NCBI GenBank assembly: GCA_964200075.2 | Contig: CAXNAA020000193.1 | Coordinates: 1-24,697, forward strand | From: Sphacelaria rigidula | Taxonomy: Eukaryota; Phaeophyceae; Sphacelariales | DNA length: 24,697 nucleotides | Direction: 5' to 3' | Shown: piece by piece, positions 1 to 10,088 of the stretch | Numbering within the stretch: position 1 is the stretch's first letter | Layout of the letters: each line of letters starts with the position of its first letter | Program-made: the position numbers and the translations under genes | Notes under the pieces: generated by a model | The model's database searches: none | What the model was told of the DNA's origin: nothing | What the model saw: the letters and a program-made list of their open reading frames with translations, nothing else

Positions 1-5
1 ATTAG

Positions 6-28
6 GGGCTCCTAACAATTCTAACCTC
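6..28 (+). repeat. Window-edge direct repeat, left copy
   Basis: A 23-bp block starting GGGCTCCTAACAATTCTA is identical to 24663-24685. The match continues imperfectly to the right (GAAA, then AT-rich), so the repeat probably extends beyond the window at the other end. Confidence 0.8.
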
Positions 29-40
29 AGAAATTATTTC

Positions 41-59
41 TGTACCCCTACCGTAGCAT
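41..59 (+). repeat. Window-edge inverted repeat, left arm
   Basis: TGTACCCCTACCGTAGCAT is the reverse complement of 24470-24488 at 18 of 19 positions. It lies 12 nt after the left direct-repeat copy. Confidence 0.75.
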
Positions 60-2650
60 CACTCTGATCCGCGATGGCCACAACAAGATAGTGCGTACCC
101 GTGGCGAATAAAGAAAAGCACTCGCTCGAGGAAACACAAGAAAGCGGATGATGGTATGGGAGAGAATACAGCGATATAAAAGAGATGGAGGAAAGTACCA
201 AAAAGGAAAATACGCCCCATATTATGCAGGCCTCAATATATTGTCTGCAGGTTGCAGCGAAACCTCCAACACATCACATACTCCTGCCAGGGTTCCAGGT
301 AAGGTAGCGGTGTACAACAAGCAATGCCGGGTAAGCAAGCTGCGACTCGGCTATCAGTGAATCATATTATTTGGGCGGGAACTCTCACCCGCCAGCTTTG
401 CAGAAGCGAGATAGGAAAAAGACCAAGGCAACTCGGGAGACAGAAACAAAATATGGCAAGGAGTCGTCGTGCGAGCCTGAGTACGAGATGTGACCCAGCA
501 TGGCGGACTCCCCAGACTATCTCCGACACTGCACGATTGCGCTGACGTTGATAGGTCAACAGACTCGGACAGCTCTGAACGAGCGAGACAGAAACTCTAT
601 TATAATATCATGATTCAGGTGAACGAAAAAATATGTCAGAGGTGGAAAGACTCGCGTGAAGACACCAGTACCAGATGTGAACCAACGTGGCGAACGCTGT
701 TGATTATCTTCGGCAACGGGATCGACTATGTCGACGGCACTTGGCTGACGATGGAGGGCGTTAATTGAGGCATCCCAAACTCGAGATTCCCGATACTTTC
801 AACTAACAGTAAAAACTGTATATATATATATATATAAGGAAACTCAAGTTTGTACAGGTGTAATGAAAAAATCTGGAATGATACGATCATACCTCAAAGA
901 AATGTCTGGGTTTCGTCACAACATCATCTATCTCTAGCTGCATTTGTAAGGTAGTTACGAAAAGGTGTCGGTTGGCTCGTGATGAATTAATTGAGTTAAC
1001 TATGTCCTCTTGTCAACCTCTGAATGCTTGCTTTTTGTCCGTTTCTGACCGGTAGTGCTGCGCTGCTGTACCGCCTACAGTAATGTACTACATATCACAA
1101 CAGTATCCTCTACTTCATGTTGCACGAGAAAGGTCGTGCGATAATTGTGGTTCGAAAGGAGCTGCATCCAGAAATGCTATCCCTCAAGGGCATGCACGTA
1201 AATGGGTGGTACTGGGTACATCACATAACCCTCGACGCTAACCCGCTGAAGCACGACGCGGCACAAATTCCAAAACATGTGCCTCAATCGGGTGACACCT
1301 ACGAACTCCTTCATCAAGCTCAGCCCTATGACGTTTCGGTGCACTTGCAGTGCACAAAACGGGGAGCATTTTGCCAAGCCAGGGAACCGTCCCGCGGTAT
1401 GCGCGAGGTTCACGACATCAAGGATATTACCCTCGGCTATCATGACTAATGCAAGTACTTAGATCCTCAAACAGCCGATCCAGCGACGTGATATAGCCGA
1501 CGTTTTTTTGCACACGAACACTTATATTTAGTTCCGCAGACCCGCCGTCTATCAGCCAACGGAGGTGCCTGCGTTTCACTCGGCAAATAAATGCTAAAAT
1601 AGGCTCGGCAGAGACTTGCCGGTGTTTGCTTCGTTACTGGCGCTGTAGCGTTGTATGTGGCATTCGAACTTGCGGACATGCTCACCACTCACCTGGGTGC
1701 GTTTGCAAAGGTCGTACGGTGCGCATTGCAACACACTTGGACTCTTGCAAGAAGCTAATATTATATATGGTATAATACCAGGAACAGTACAGTACATGCA
1801 TATCTTACGCATAACGAATGAACGAGTTGTACCGTAAAATTATTGTAGCTTGGAGAATAATGTGCCACCAAAAGGCAAAACCTCCTCCAAAAGCCGAATT
1901 GACTGCTTCGCATACCGGACTGTACAACAGTAACATGTGAAATGTGAACGAAGATTTCAAGGAGAGGCGCATGTCATGTTCGGTGCTGCTACTAGAGCAC
2001 GCTGCGGAGCCGCGCATGCCGCACCATAACGTTCGAGAAACCTTGGACAACTCGGGATATCTATGAAACCCTCCACAGATCTTTGCCGTTTCATCAATGA
2101 TCTCCCGGACCACACTCCAAATTTCGTGCCCTACAACCACAGTGGTACTGCTATTCACGACGACGTATTCACGACGTCAAAGAGATGTCGTTGTCGCCCA
2201 AAGCGTCGCGGGCGAACTTCGATGGCACCCACCACCCAGCGGTTAATGATATGGTCTATCAATAAGACATATTTTGTACGGTGTCAATCTGCGGGGTAGA
2301 CAGAGACGCAAGTGGATACAGAGGTAAGAGTGTACGACTGTGAAACAAAGTGGGGGGGGCGCGTTCAATAAGCGGGACGTGACTCTGCTTGGGGTGAGTC
2401 TACCGGTAAGAACAACGAATCACGCGCCAACACACAACCAATAATACCCCCAGTTGTTTATAATCGTTGCTTTACGTTTTCTTGTTCAGTTTAATGTGCT
2501 GTGTGATCAATAACGTCAGCCGTAGTGTTGCGGTGTCGGCTTTACACCGATACGCCGAGCTTTCCCACGTACAGTACCACAGATAGTGGCGGTTGTCGCT
2601 ACGTCAACATCCACCTGACCCGTGCAGAAGGACTGCAGTTTTGTGTGATA
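60..2650. other. No convincing gene; scattered short ORFs
   Basis: The longest frames are 110 aa on + (1117-1449) and 117 aa on - (1805-2158). Neither shows a motif I recognise, and both could be chance. A weak duplication is visible: 481-530 resembles 668-718 (shared AGATGTGA and TGGCG). I see no RNA gene or clear promoter. Confidence 0.5.
819..836. repeat. (TA)9 microsatellite
   Basis: Nine uninterrupted TA units in an AT-rich, gene-free stretch. Confidence 0.95.
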
Positions 2651-2655
2651 GGTGT

Positions 2656-2859
2656 TGTAATGCGTGAGAGGACCGCGTGCTTAGAGGACCGCGCCGTAGT
2701 TCAAAACACGTCAGGATCGACGTTTTTCAAAACCAATCGGGTCAGTCCCTGGAGGTACCACACCCCTGACCATAACCTTAACACTAACCCTGATCCGAAC
2801 CCTAACCCTAACCATGGGGATGTCCAAATTCCGATGCGGTCCTCTTAGCACGCATTACA
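2656..2859. mobile_element. Telomere-core TIR element, copy 1 (MITE-like, 204 bp)
   Basis: The element starts TGTAATGCGTGAGAGG and ends in the inverse, with ATTACA at 2854-2859. It is flanked on both sides by GGTGT (2651-2655 and 2860-2864), a clean 5-bp target duplication. Its core holds AACCCTAACCCTAACC at 2798-2813, the TTAGGG telomere repeat on the other strand, preceded by degenerate units. It is about 88% identical by eye to the copy at 23093-23308, with a 13-bp deletion in the right TIR. There is no coding capacity, so movement would need an enzyme supplied from elsewhere. Confidence 0.85.
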
Positions 2860-2864
2860 GGTGT

Positions 2865-3943
2865 GAGCGCGGTGTTCGTGCCGTGGTGATGGATTGAGAT
2901 ACATGGTGTGCTGTTGCTGTACAACTGTAGTAGTCCCAGCGTGCTACTGCACCATGACCACGAGGCGGTGGCGGCAAACAGAAAGGGAAAACATGCCAGA
3001 CGTGTAAAAAATATGGTCAACACTGAAATGACGGTAGGACACAGCGACTCGGGGATGAGCACTTGACACCAAGAATACCCCCCGCCTCGTCAAGCTTTGA
3101 ACGCCGTCGCTGCTGTCTCCAATTTTTAGGGTACCTGAAAGTGAAAGGTCATATCATCGTAGATGGGGATCATACAAAGACTACGCGGTACTGCACATGC
3201 ACAGAAACATAGCGTAGGTGACACAACGGAAATAAGCGCACCTCTCGACAGTACTCTCCGTATTTCGAGGTTGCCTCAACCACGCGCACAGGACCACCAC
3301 CCGCTCGAACACCTGCTGGCCGGACCCCCTTTGATTGGGTTGCGTTGTGGCAACACTCCTTCGCGTCTCTCTGACTGCTCCAAGTGACCGACCGACTGAG
3401 ACAGACTGCCCTCCTGTGGTTGCAGCCTGCGCCGACCGGTGTGGTGTTACTTGTATGTGAATTCGGATTTTCGTGTATGGAATGGATTTTCGCACATGAA
3501 GATATATATGTAACATAAATAAATTCCAAGTACGTATATATAACATCAAGATAATATGTACAGTTTATTGCTCGGCAACACCCCCACGCCTCGCCTGTAC
3601 GAGCCACACCTCACAGATAAATTACCCTGCTTCCCGGGTGCTTCCATATTAGCACAGCTCGGGGCCAACGCTACTGGAGTGCAAGGCTCTTCCTAGTGCT
3701 GCCGTTATTGGACTTCTCACCTTCAGTGCACAAGACCGCCAATATATTATGGCACACAACCTGACACAGCACACCTCGTTGATGAATTTGTCAACGTCGA
3801 TCTGTTCACACATGTGGAACTGTACTAACCGTTGCTCTGCTCTCATGCTAATAGTCGAGTATTCCTGTGCAGGAAGTTGCGGCGAATTTTCTGCAAAAGT
3901 AGTATGGGTTGCAACTACCGCCAGTGGGTGTTGTTTACGGTGT
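2865..3943. other. No gene recognised
   Basis: There are overlapping short frames on both strands (up to 145 aa on -, 3170-3607) without motif or splice context. An AT-rich stretch with near-inverted TATATATGTAAC and GTATATATAACAT lies at about 3500-3545. Confidence 0.5.
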
Positions 3944-4049
3944 TTAACCCTTAGACCGCGAGATTAGTCTTCCTATATCATGCATACTTTTCTTTACTTG
4001 AAATTGATGCCGATTCAACAGAAGACTAAACTCGCGGTTTAGGGGTTAA
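3944..4049. mobile_element. TTAACCC inverted-repeat element, copy 1 (~106 bp)
   Basis: About 30 bp at the left (TTAACCCTTAGACCGCGAG and onward to GTCTTC) pairs with the right end (GAAGAC to GGGGTTAA) with a few mismatches. Flanks GGTGT and GGTAT could be a 5-bp target duplication with one change. The interior contains TTGATGCCGATTCA, shared with copy 2 at 4483-4599. It is non-coding. Confidence 0.75.
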
Positions 4050-4482
4050 GGTATTCCGAAATCAACTAGAGAGTGGGGGTGTGCCAAGGCGACACCTGAG
4101 GAGACGGGACAACCAATGCGTGAGGGAATTGTTTTGAGCTTTGGACAACATTTTCCTCAGTAAGGTATTTTGCTCTTTCCATAGTCTCGCATCATCCACA
4201 TCGTTAGAAGTATCTTGAACTCGAGGTTCCCGGTAGTAATGTGTTGTAAACGATTGTACTGTTGAGCATCTGTCGGAAACGTCGAGTTTAAAAGAGACCT
4301 CCGTTGCTGGCCCCCGCTACAACAACAAGGTCGGTTCATCACGGACTCCCGCATACAATAAGGCGGGTATGTTTCTTTTCTTTCGACGCAGCCCCTCACC
4401 TCGCCCTGCTGATGGTACAGAAAGGTACTACACAGTACAGCACACCGAAATAACCACCAGCAGAAAGGCGGTGCCCCGGGTT

Positions 4483-4599
4483 TTAACCCTGGACCGCGGT
4501 GAGGGTAGTCGATCCGGATCATGCCGACTTTTTTTCACGTGCGATACGAGTATTGATGCCGATTCAGCAGGTGACCTACCCTCGCGGTTGAAGGGTTTA
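4483..4599. mobile_element. TTAACCC inverted-repeat element, copy 2 (~117 bp)
   Basis: The left end TTAACCCTGGACCGCG and the right end CGCGGTTGAAGGGTTTA are inverse copies. The interior repeats TTGATGCCGATTCA from copy 1. The two copies are about 430 bp apart in the same orientation. The arms have diverged from each other and no clear target duplication remains. Confidence 0.7.
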
Positions 4600-5348
4600 C
4601 GGTGCTACCGATAAGGTGGTGTTTCTCCTTGTCACCATGCGCCGGCGTGCGTCGTTGAGTAGTGTGATCTATCACAAAATATCAATAATCCAAGGTACAC
4701 CAGGCAAAGGGGGTGAAGAGGGTTCTCTGTGCACTGATACAGTAAAAAAAACTTGGCGCCCTAGGCACGGCGCCGCGTTCTGATTTCGGCCCAGATTGAG
4801 TGCTGCATACGCAGCGCAATTGAACCGTTCGGACCGTACTCTGGCCTGCTTATTATGTGAGAACAGAGGAACCGTACCTACGGTCCAAACAACCAGGCGG
4901 AAAATTATCGACTGGCAAAGTGTAGGTCAGAAGGCATGTCAGTTTTTCGAGGGGCCCGGAGATCATCATCCCGGTGAGACGGGCCAGTAGTGAAGAGGAA
5001 CTGTTTGGCAAATTCTTTTGTTCAGCAATCGGATCTTTCTTGGGGGTGACGGATCGTCGGTCCCAGGTTATGCATAAGTGAGCGATGCACCGTGGGGGCT
5101 TTATATTGCGAAACCCCCAAGAATTCGGTTTCCGCGGGAAACTCCAAAATGATGCGTCCAGCAGCCAAATGATATACCGAAAGTAAAGGTGTAGACCGGC
5201 GTCCAGAATGAATGGAATTGCAACACACGCACAGTGTCTGCACCGCCTGTGCTGCTGTGTTATGTCTTTCGTTGCTTCAACTATGCGCGTCCGCAATTGC
5301 CCAGTGAAGAGTACAATGATAAGGGCGTGTCTTAGTGCATTTTCTTCC
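4600..5348. other. No gene recognised; one 184-aa antisense frame
   Basis: A - strand frame spans 4853-5407, but it starts inside the hairpin arm, begins at a non-ATG codon and shows no family motif. It is most likely chance or a decayed element fragment. Confidence 0.4.
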
Positions 5349-5494
5349 ATAGAAAATGTGTGGTGCAAAAAGACAACTCCGTCCGATCTGATAGGTCGTG
5401 ATTTCAACTATCGTAATTTATGCAGATAATTATGGTTGAAATATCACGAGCCATCAGATCGGAGTGTTCTTTTTCCACAGCATATTCTATCCAT
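5349..5494. repeat. Long imperfect hairpin (arms ~65-70 bp)
   Basis: The left arm (about 5349-5416) and right arm (about 5427-5491) are reverse complements over most of their length. CCGATCTGAT, TCGTGAT, TTCAAC and AAAAAGA blocks are all mirrored, with small gaps and a loop of about 10 nt. It could be a foldback transposable element or a transcribed hairpin. No transcript evidence is available. Confidence 0.75.
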
Positions 5495-6800
5495 GTTTTT
5501 TTAGTTCTTTATATCGCGTCCGTTTGAATTTTTCCGGGTCCGATTTAATTTTGTATTTTCTTTTACCCTACGAGCTGGGCGAGCCAACAGTGGGTAGTTT
5601 TCTCGCTCAGCATCGCATGCACAGCGCAAAATCAGGAGTTGAACACGCTGAAATTTTGACAGCAGCTTCTTATGCGACATGCAGAACATGACGAGAGCAG
5701 CTAAAAAAAAGAAGAAAAAAGGAAGTTATGGGGTTTGAAATTCATAAAAAAAAAAAGAGAAAATCTGCAGCTGCTCCCGTGATGTGTCATTTCCCTGGGT
5801 GCAGCAAATTTCAGTGATCAGCTCAAGAGTCGCCTCTGTTATTTTCCATCATCTTACCGTCGCAGCAGACGAATCAACACGATCCCTCTAAAACCATTCG
5901 CCTCGATTTACCGCGGGGCACGAGCTTGCCTGCTTCTTAGGCGTGAGACTTCGGTTAAATGGCTTTTCGCGCGGAAACTTTTGTAATAATGATAAAAGTT
6001 TCGGCGGGCGTGGCAAGCGCGGATCTCGATGTAATCGACCGGAAAGGGGGTGTTATACACCGTTCCCAAGCGTGTCATTGTGTCATGATTTCGAGGATAT
6101 CTTTTCGCCCGGACGTGATGTCTGGCTGCGAACAATACTGGCACGGACGGGCTTCAGTAGAGGATTATGACACGAGGAAGGGACTCATTAGATCTCCTGT
6201 AACGCTGTGAGTAGGGAATACCCAGACGTCTGTTGTCGAAGATGTTGGGGTACAACTGCGAATATGGGCGATAATAGATGGTGCTTGGTTCACGCCTGCT
6301 GCCGCACGGCGACACCGCGTGTTTCCAACTGCCGGTAAACAAAGGTAGGGAAGGTTAGATGCAGTACGAGGAGCGCATCAGATGAGGTCTGCACTTCCGG
6401 TAGAGAATTTGGCTGATGCTGTTAGTGCTACACTCGATCGAGCTTTCTCTCGCCGAGCGCAGGACGCCGCATGAAGGGAGTGTGGGAAGGACCCGCGGCC
6501 CTACATGTGTCATTGCGGTGGTGGTGTAATCGTTCTGGGTTCAGTTGAGTGGCTCCAATGTGCGTGTTGCAGTCTTCGTAAATGAGTCTCTATCCACGGA
6601 TACTCAGAGTTCAGGTTTATTGCCTGCCCCGTGAGCATGATCGATGCGCACTCCCAAAGCCATCGGCTTGTGAATGGATCGAGCATGATGTTGGTTGGAC
6701 GCAAGATTTAGGCTGGTTCCGAAGAATCACAATACTCGTGTTTCACAAAAATCTCCCGACGTTCTTGTAGAACCAACCAGTTGGACCGCCTCTACAGGTA
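5495..6800. other. No gene recognised; purine-rich A tract
   Basis: An A/G-rich tract lies at about 5702-5763. An ATG-led 83-aa frame at 5959-6210 has no recognisable motif and no visible splice partners. Confidence 0.45.
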
Positions 6801-7094
6801 GTTGGTATTCGTTCCCATAGTGGGTATTGGGGGGGTGCGTATTTTCCAATTTTGGGATATTTGACACGGCCCCCAGACAGCGAATATTTCATCGCGCGCA
6901 CGTCTTGAAAGCTGTGTATCGCCTAACTGAGTTGAGCCTATCTCTTGGGTGTCTCTGTGAATTTTCGCGAAAGATTTGTCTCGGTGGAATGATGAAAAAA
7001 AGTGCCCAAGACATGTAAGGTTTTCCCTATTTGCGGTCCAAAACCGTGCAAAATGCCCCAACAATCGGACAAAGCGTCCTAAACGAATACCAAC
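6801..7094. repeat. Possible 294-bp element with perfect 13-bp inverted ends
   Basis: GTTGGTATTCGTT at 6801-6813 is the exact reverse complement of 7082-7094. Outside and inside these 13 bases the similarity stops, and I see no clear target duplication. It is either a small TIR element or a chance pair. Confidence 0.4.
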
Positions 7095-7205
7095 GATAAG
7101 AAACCGTCTCAGAACTTGAAATTTGGTATGGAAATTCCTCGGGGGAAAGTAGAAAATGCGTCAGGCTCTTTTTGAAAAATAGTAGTTAAACCGACTTTTA
7201 TTGCA

Positions 7206-7394
7206 ACCAATCTGTATTATTTGTACAAATATGAGGATTTGAGGCCGTCAACAACAACAGGCGAATTTCTCCCGTGGATTGGTTTTTCGGACGCCGGTCC
7301 GTTGGGCAATGTTTTTTTACTAGCTGTGAGGAAACCAGATCAATTATCCGATTCTCTGGACGTTGGCTTTTGGTATATCACCTTTCCGCTCTAA
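7206..7394 (+). pseudogene. Decayed unknown protein-coding repeat, copy A
   Basis: The frame encodes motifs YLYKYE, GEFLPWIGFSD, GNVFLLAVRKPDQ and SDSLDVGF, then meets TAA at 7392-7394. DNA similarity to copy C continues past the stop to about 7435. The same peptide motifs recur in inverted copy C, and wobble-type changes separate them, which suggests an origin as real coding sequence. I do not recognise the family. Confidence 0.55.
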
Positions 7395-7510
7395 TCGGGG
7401 CACTCCCGCATCTCCCCGGATTTTTCAAGATTTTGTGATGTACCAAAAGACAACGTCAATAATAGAAAGAGGTGTACTCATGATCATGCATGCTATAGTC
7501 AATAGAAAGG

Positions 7511-7595
7511 GGGAATTGATCTGGTTCTCTAACAGCTAGCCGAAAAACATTGCCCAACGAACTGGGGTCCGAAAATCAATCCACGGTAGAGAATC
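7511..7595 (-). pseudogene. Decayed unknown protein-coding repeat, partial copy B
   Basis: On the - strand this carries LPWI, FSDP, LGNVF, LAVREPDQ, the middle part of copies A and C. A single base is missing between the LPWI codons and FSD relative to the other two copies, breaking the frame. It abuts the downstream end of copy C. Confidence 0.5.
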
Positions 7596-7599
7596 TCAA

Positions 7600-7815
7600 C
7601 GTTGAAAAAATCCGGAGAGATGCGGGAGTATTCCGATTTGAGCAGAAATGTGATATACCAAAGTCAACGTCCAGAGAATCGGAGAATTGTTCTGATTTTC
7701 TCACAGCTAGTCGAAAAACATTGCCTGCCGGACTGGGGTCCGAAAAATGGATCCACGGAAGAAAGTCGCCTGTAGACGGGCTGCAACCCTCATATTTGTA
7801 CAAATACCGATTGGT
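7600..7815 (-). pseudogene. Decayed unknown protein-coding repeat, copy C
   Basis: On the - strand the frame encodes YLYKYE, GDFLPWIHFSD, GNVFRLAVRKSEQ and SDSLDV. It has one T fewer than copy A after the codons for DVDF, so the frames diverge there although the DNA similarity continues. Copies A and C form an inverted repeat of about 220-240 bp. No start codon, promoter or full-length gene is visible. Confidence 0.55.
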
Positions 7816-8612
7816 TCCCATAAATATCGGTTTTACTTTTGAGGAAGAATTTTCGATTTTTGCCTTTTCCTAGACAGTTTTGTCCCTCAAATTCGATCCC
7901 CCCCCCCAGAAACCTTGGGCATCTCCCAGCGTAATTGTGTTGCATGGTCATGAACAATGTGTCTGCCAAACTTCAAAATATGACTCTCGAAAATCATGGG
8001 GAAATTTTAGTTTTGGTGCAGAGCCAGCTTTGATGTGAAAAAAACCAATGTTGGCCCAATTGAAGGCCACACTGCACGACGTTAGCCGCTTGGGTTCTGG
8101 ACCCGTATCGTTGTAGGGAGAAGCTTGAAATAAAGCTGAACGTGATGCTGCAGTATTCATGCGGCGCAACCGTCGCTTTTCCTCTGAAGTTGAAAAAATG
8201 GATAATTATTCCCTCCCTTAGACAGTAGCGAGAAAAACGATGGTTATACCAAGAGATAGATGGTGGCCACAGACGGCGGAACAGGACGGGGATAACATAT
8301 GTAAAAGGTTTTTGTGCAATGTATTGAAGGAACGGAATGAGCTATAGAAGAAACGTAATGAGCGCCGGAATTTTGATTTAGGAGTAGGAACGGTTCTCCG
8401 TCTCAAAAGAGATGCGTGGTCAATGGTCAAACGACTAGGGCAAGCAACAAATGAGTACGCCCCCCCCTTGCGAGAAGCCTTTCCAAGTATTACAAAATTT
8501 GCTCATATCTCAGGAATTACGGCTCGTATGCCGACGTAAGCTACACCAATGTGTTTCCCTTGTCAATGCGGTCATTTATGTATGTTCATTATCCAGTGAT
8601 GTCGCGATAGCA

Positions 8613-8632
8613 CCCCCCCCCCCCCCCCCCCC
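8613..8632. repeat. Poly-C run, 20 bases
   Basis: Twenty consecutive C, followed by TCCTCCCC. The length is likely to vary or to be miscounted in sequencing. Confidence 0.9.
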
Positions 8633-9835
8633 TCCTCCCCAGAAATGTACTCATCGAATGCTGTAAATGCAACATAATCAGCGCGCTTCGGGCCGAACAA
8701 TATAAGCAGGATGCAGCTCACTCTTCATGCGACTCGCCGAACACATCACGGCGCTTTGCGCTTTGTGACTGATTGCTGGTCTCGTCCGGCGAAATCCGGC
8801 GTGGTCCATCCCAGCTTTATAGGGATGCGAGGTCAATCGCCATATGGCCATGGCATACAAGTTCATGAGTACATCTCCCCAGAAATGCGACTGGTTCGAG
8901 CAAGCAAAATCAATATTTTTCCAAAATGACAGAAGGCGAGCACACCGAACAGCTGAGAACTTCCACATTCAGGGGCGTTTTCGCCAATGTCGCCCATGCA
9001 AGGCGCTTCATGCAGTCTGAAATCAGCTATCATGCGCTATTTGGCCAATTTCTTCGTGACAGTGGTGTGGCTGGTTCAGGGGGAGGACTATTGCCGGTCA
9101 GTCTATCGGGTGACGATTATTTTTTCATCGAATCACGTAAGAGGATACTTCCTGGAACCAGCTTGTAGTACCATCCAAAGCAAGTTCTGCACCACGTAAG
9201 AAACGGACGCGTCGTGTTGGCCCGAACATGTCCCTTGTATATACAAGCCCTATGGAGGACGTGCCCGACTCACCACCGAAACCAAAGTCTTTGTACACAA
9301 CACCTCAGGGGAGTATGTCGACCCACTGTTAGAACCCTTGCCCACCGCGAACACTCTGTCTGTGCCTCCTGCTGCAATCTATGCTCTTGTATTCGACAAA
9401 TTCAGTGACGGCACCAGAAATGACCAGGCTCTACCACACTACGCTTTCAGGCGCTTTTAGATCATCTCAGGCAACTCGTGGCTTGAACTGTTGCCAAAAT
9501 TCCCACTCCATGCCGTAGGAACACGACAAGACGCGCACTACACGGCATTGTGCGATGCCGGGAGATACAAAGGCGACCAGAGCTCCTGACCGAACAACGC
9601 TTACGCAAAGAAACGTCGTGCACCAACTACGCAGTTGGCAAACCTGGGGGCGTTATCCTTCCTTCACTGACCGTTGACAAGCAGGAGGGACTTTCAACCC
9701 CCTGGAAAACACACATATACTCCATCTCCATGAAAAGTATGTATACTGACCTACGATCGGCAATTCCTCTTCCCTGCACTTGTACTTGAACTCTACCGGG
9801 TTTTTCTTATCTTCATTACGTACAAGTACCGGCCT

Positions 9836-9863
9836 GGGGAGGGGGAAAGGGGGGGCGGGGGGG
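9836..9863 (+). promoter_or_regulatory. G-quadruplex-type G tract upstream of the TTLL gene
   Basis: Four G runs of 4, 5, 7 and 7 bases are separated by loops of 1, 3 and 1 bases. This fits the canonical intramolecular G-quadruplex pattern on the + strand. It lies about 225 nt upstream of the first recognised TTLL frame. The motif is seen directly; a regulatory role is only inferred from position. Confidence 0.5.
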
Positions 9864-10088
9864 TCATAGGCGATCGGGGGACACGGTCTCGAAACGGGAA
9901 GAGAGTAATCAAAATAGGCGCAGGCGCAGGCGCAGGCTACCCCACTGGCATTTGTGGACGAGGGACAAGGCGCGTTACACCTCATAAGAGGGTTAACCTC
10001 AGTCATATAAAGCTACAACTCTCAAAGCGGGCTGGAGTGCAAGATAGAGTCGGCTACAAATATAATGGCAGCAAAAGGCGCGACCTGA

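Larger units (their letters stand above)
7816..10088. other. Gene-free or decayed sequence upstream of the TTLL gene
   Basis: This stretch holds the C20 run, a triple GGCGCA repeat at about 9917-9937, and the G tract described separately. One + frame runs from 8711 to 9460 with only three interior stops (about 8927, 8954 and 9197) and may be a decayed gene. I could not assign it. An unseen 5' exon of the TTLL gene could also lie here. Confidence 0.4.

Noticed and set aside
481-718. Weak duplication (481-530 versus 668-718)
   Set aside because: Identity falls to about 70% over 50 bp and other shared words have different spacing, so I do not call it a repeat unit.
1117-1449. 110-aa frame on the + strand
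   Set aside because: The antisense strand is also open here. There is no family motif, splice partner or regulatory context.
1805-2158. 117-aa frame on the - strand
   Set aside because: The first part looks somewhat protein-like, but I recognise no family and see no supporting exons.
4853-5407. 184-aa antisense open frame
   Set aside because: Starts at a non-ATG codon inside a hairpin arm, shows no recognisable motif, and its length is possible by chance across six frames of 24.7 kb.
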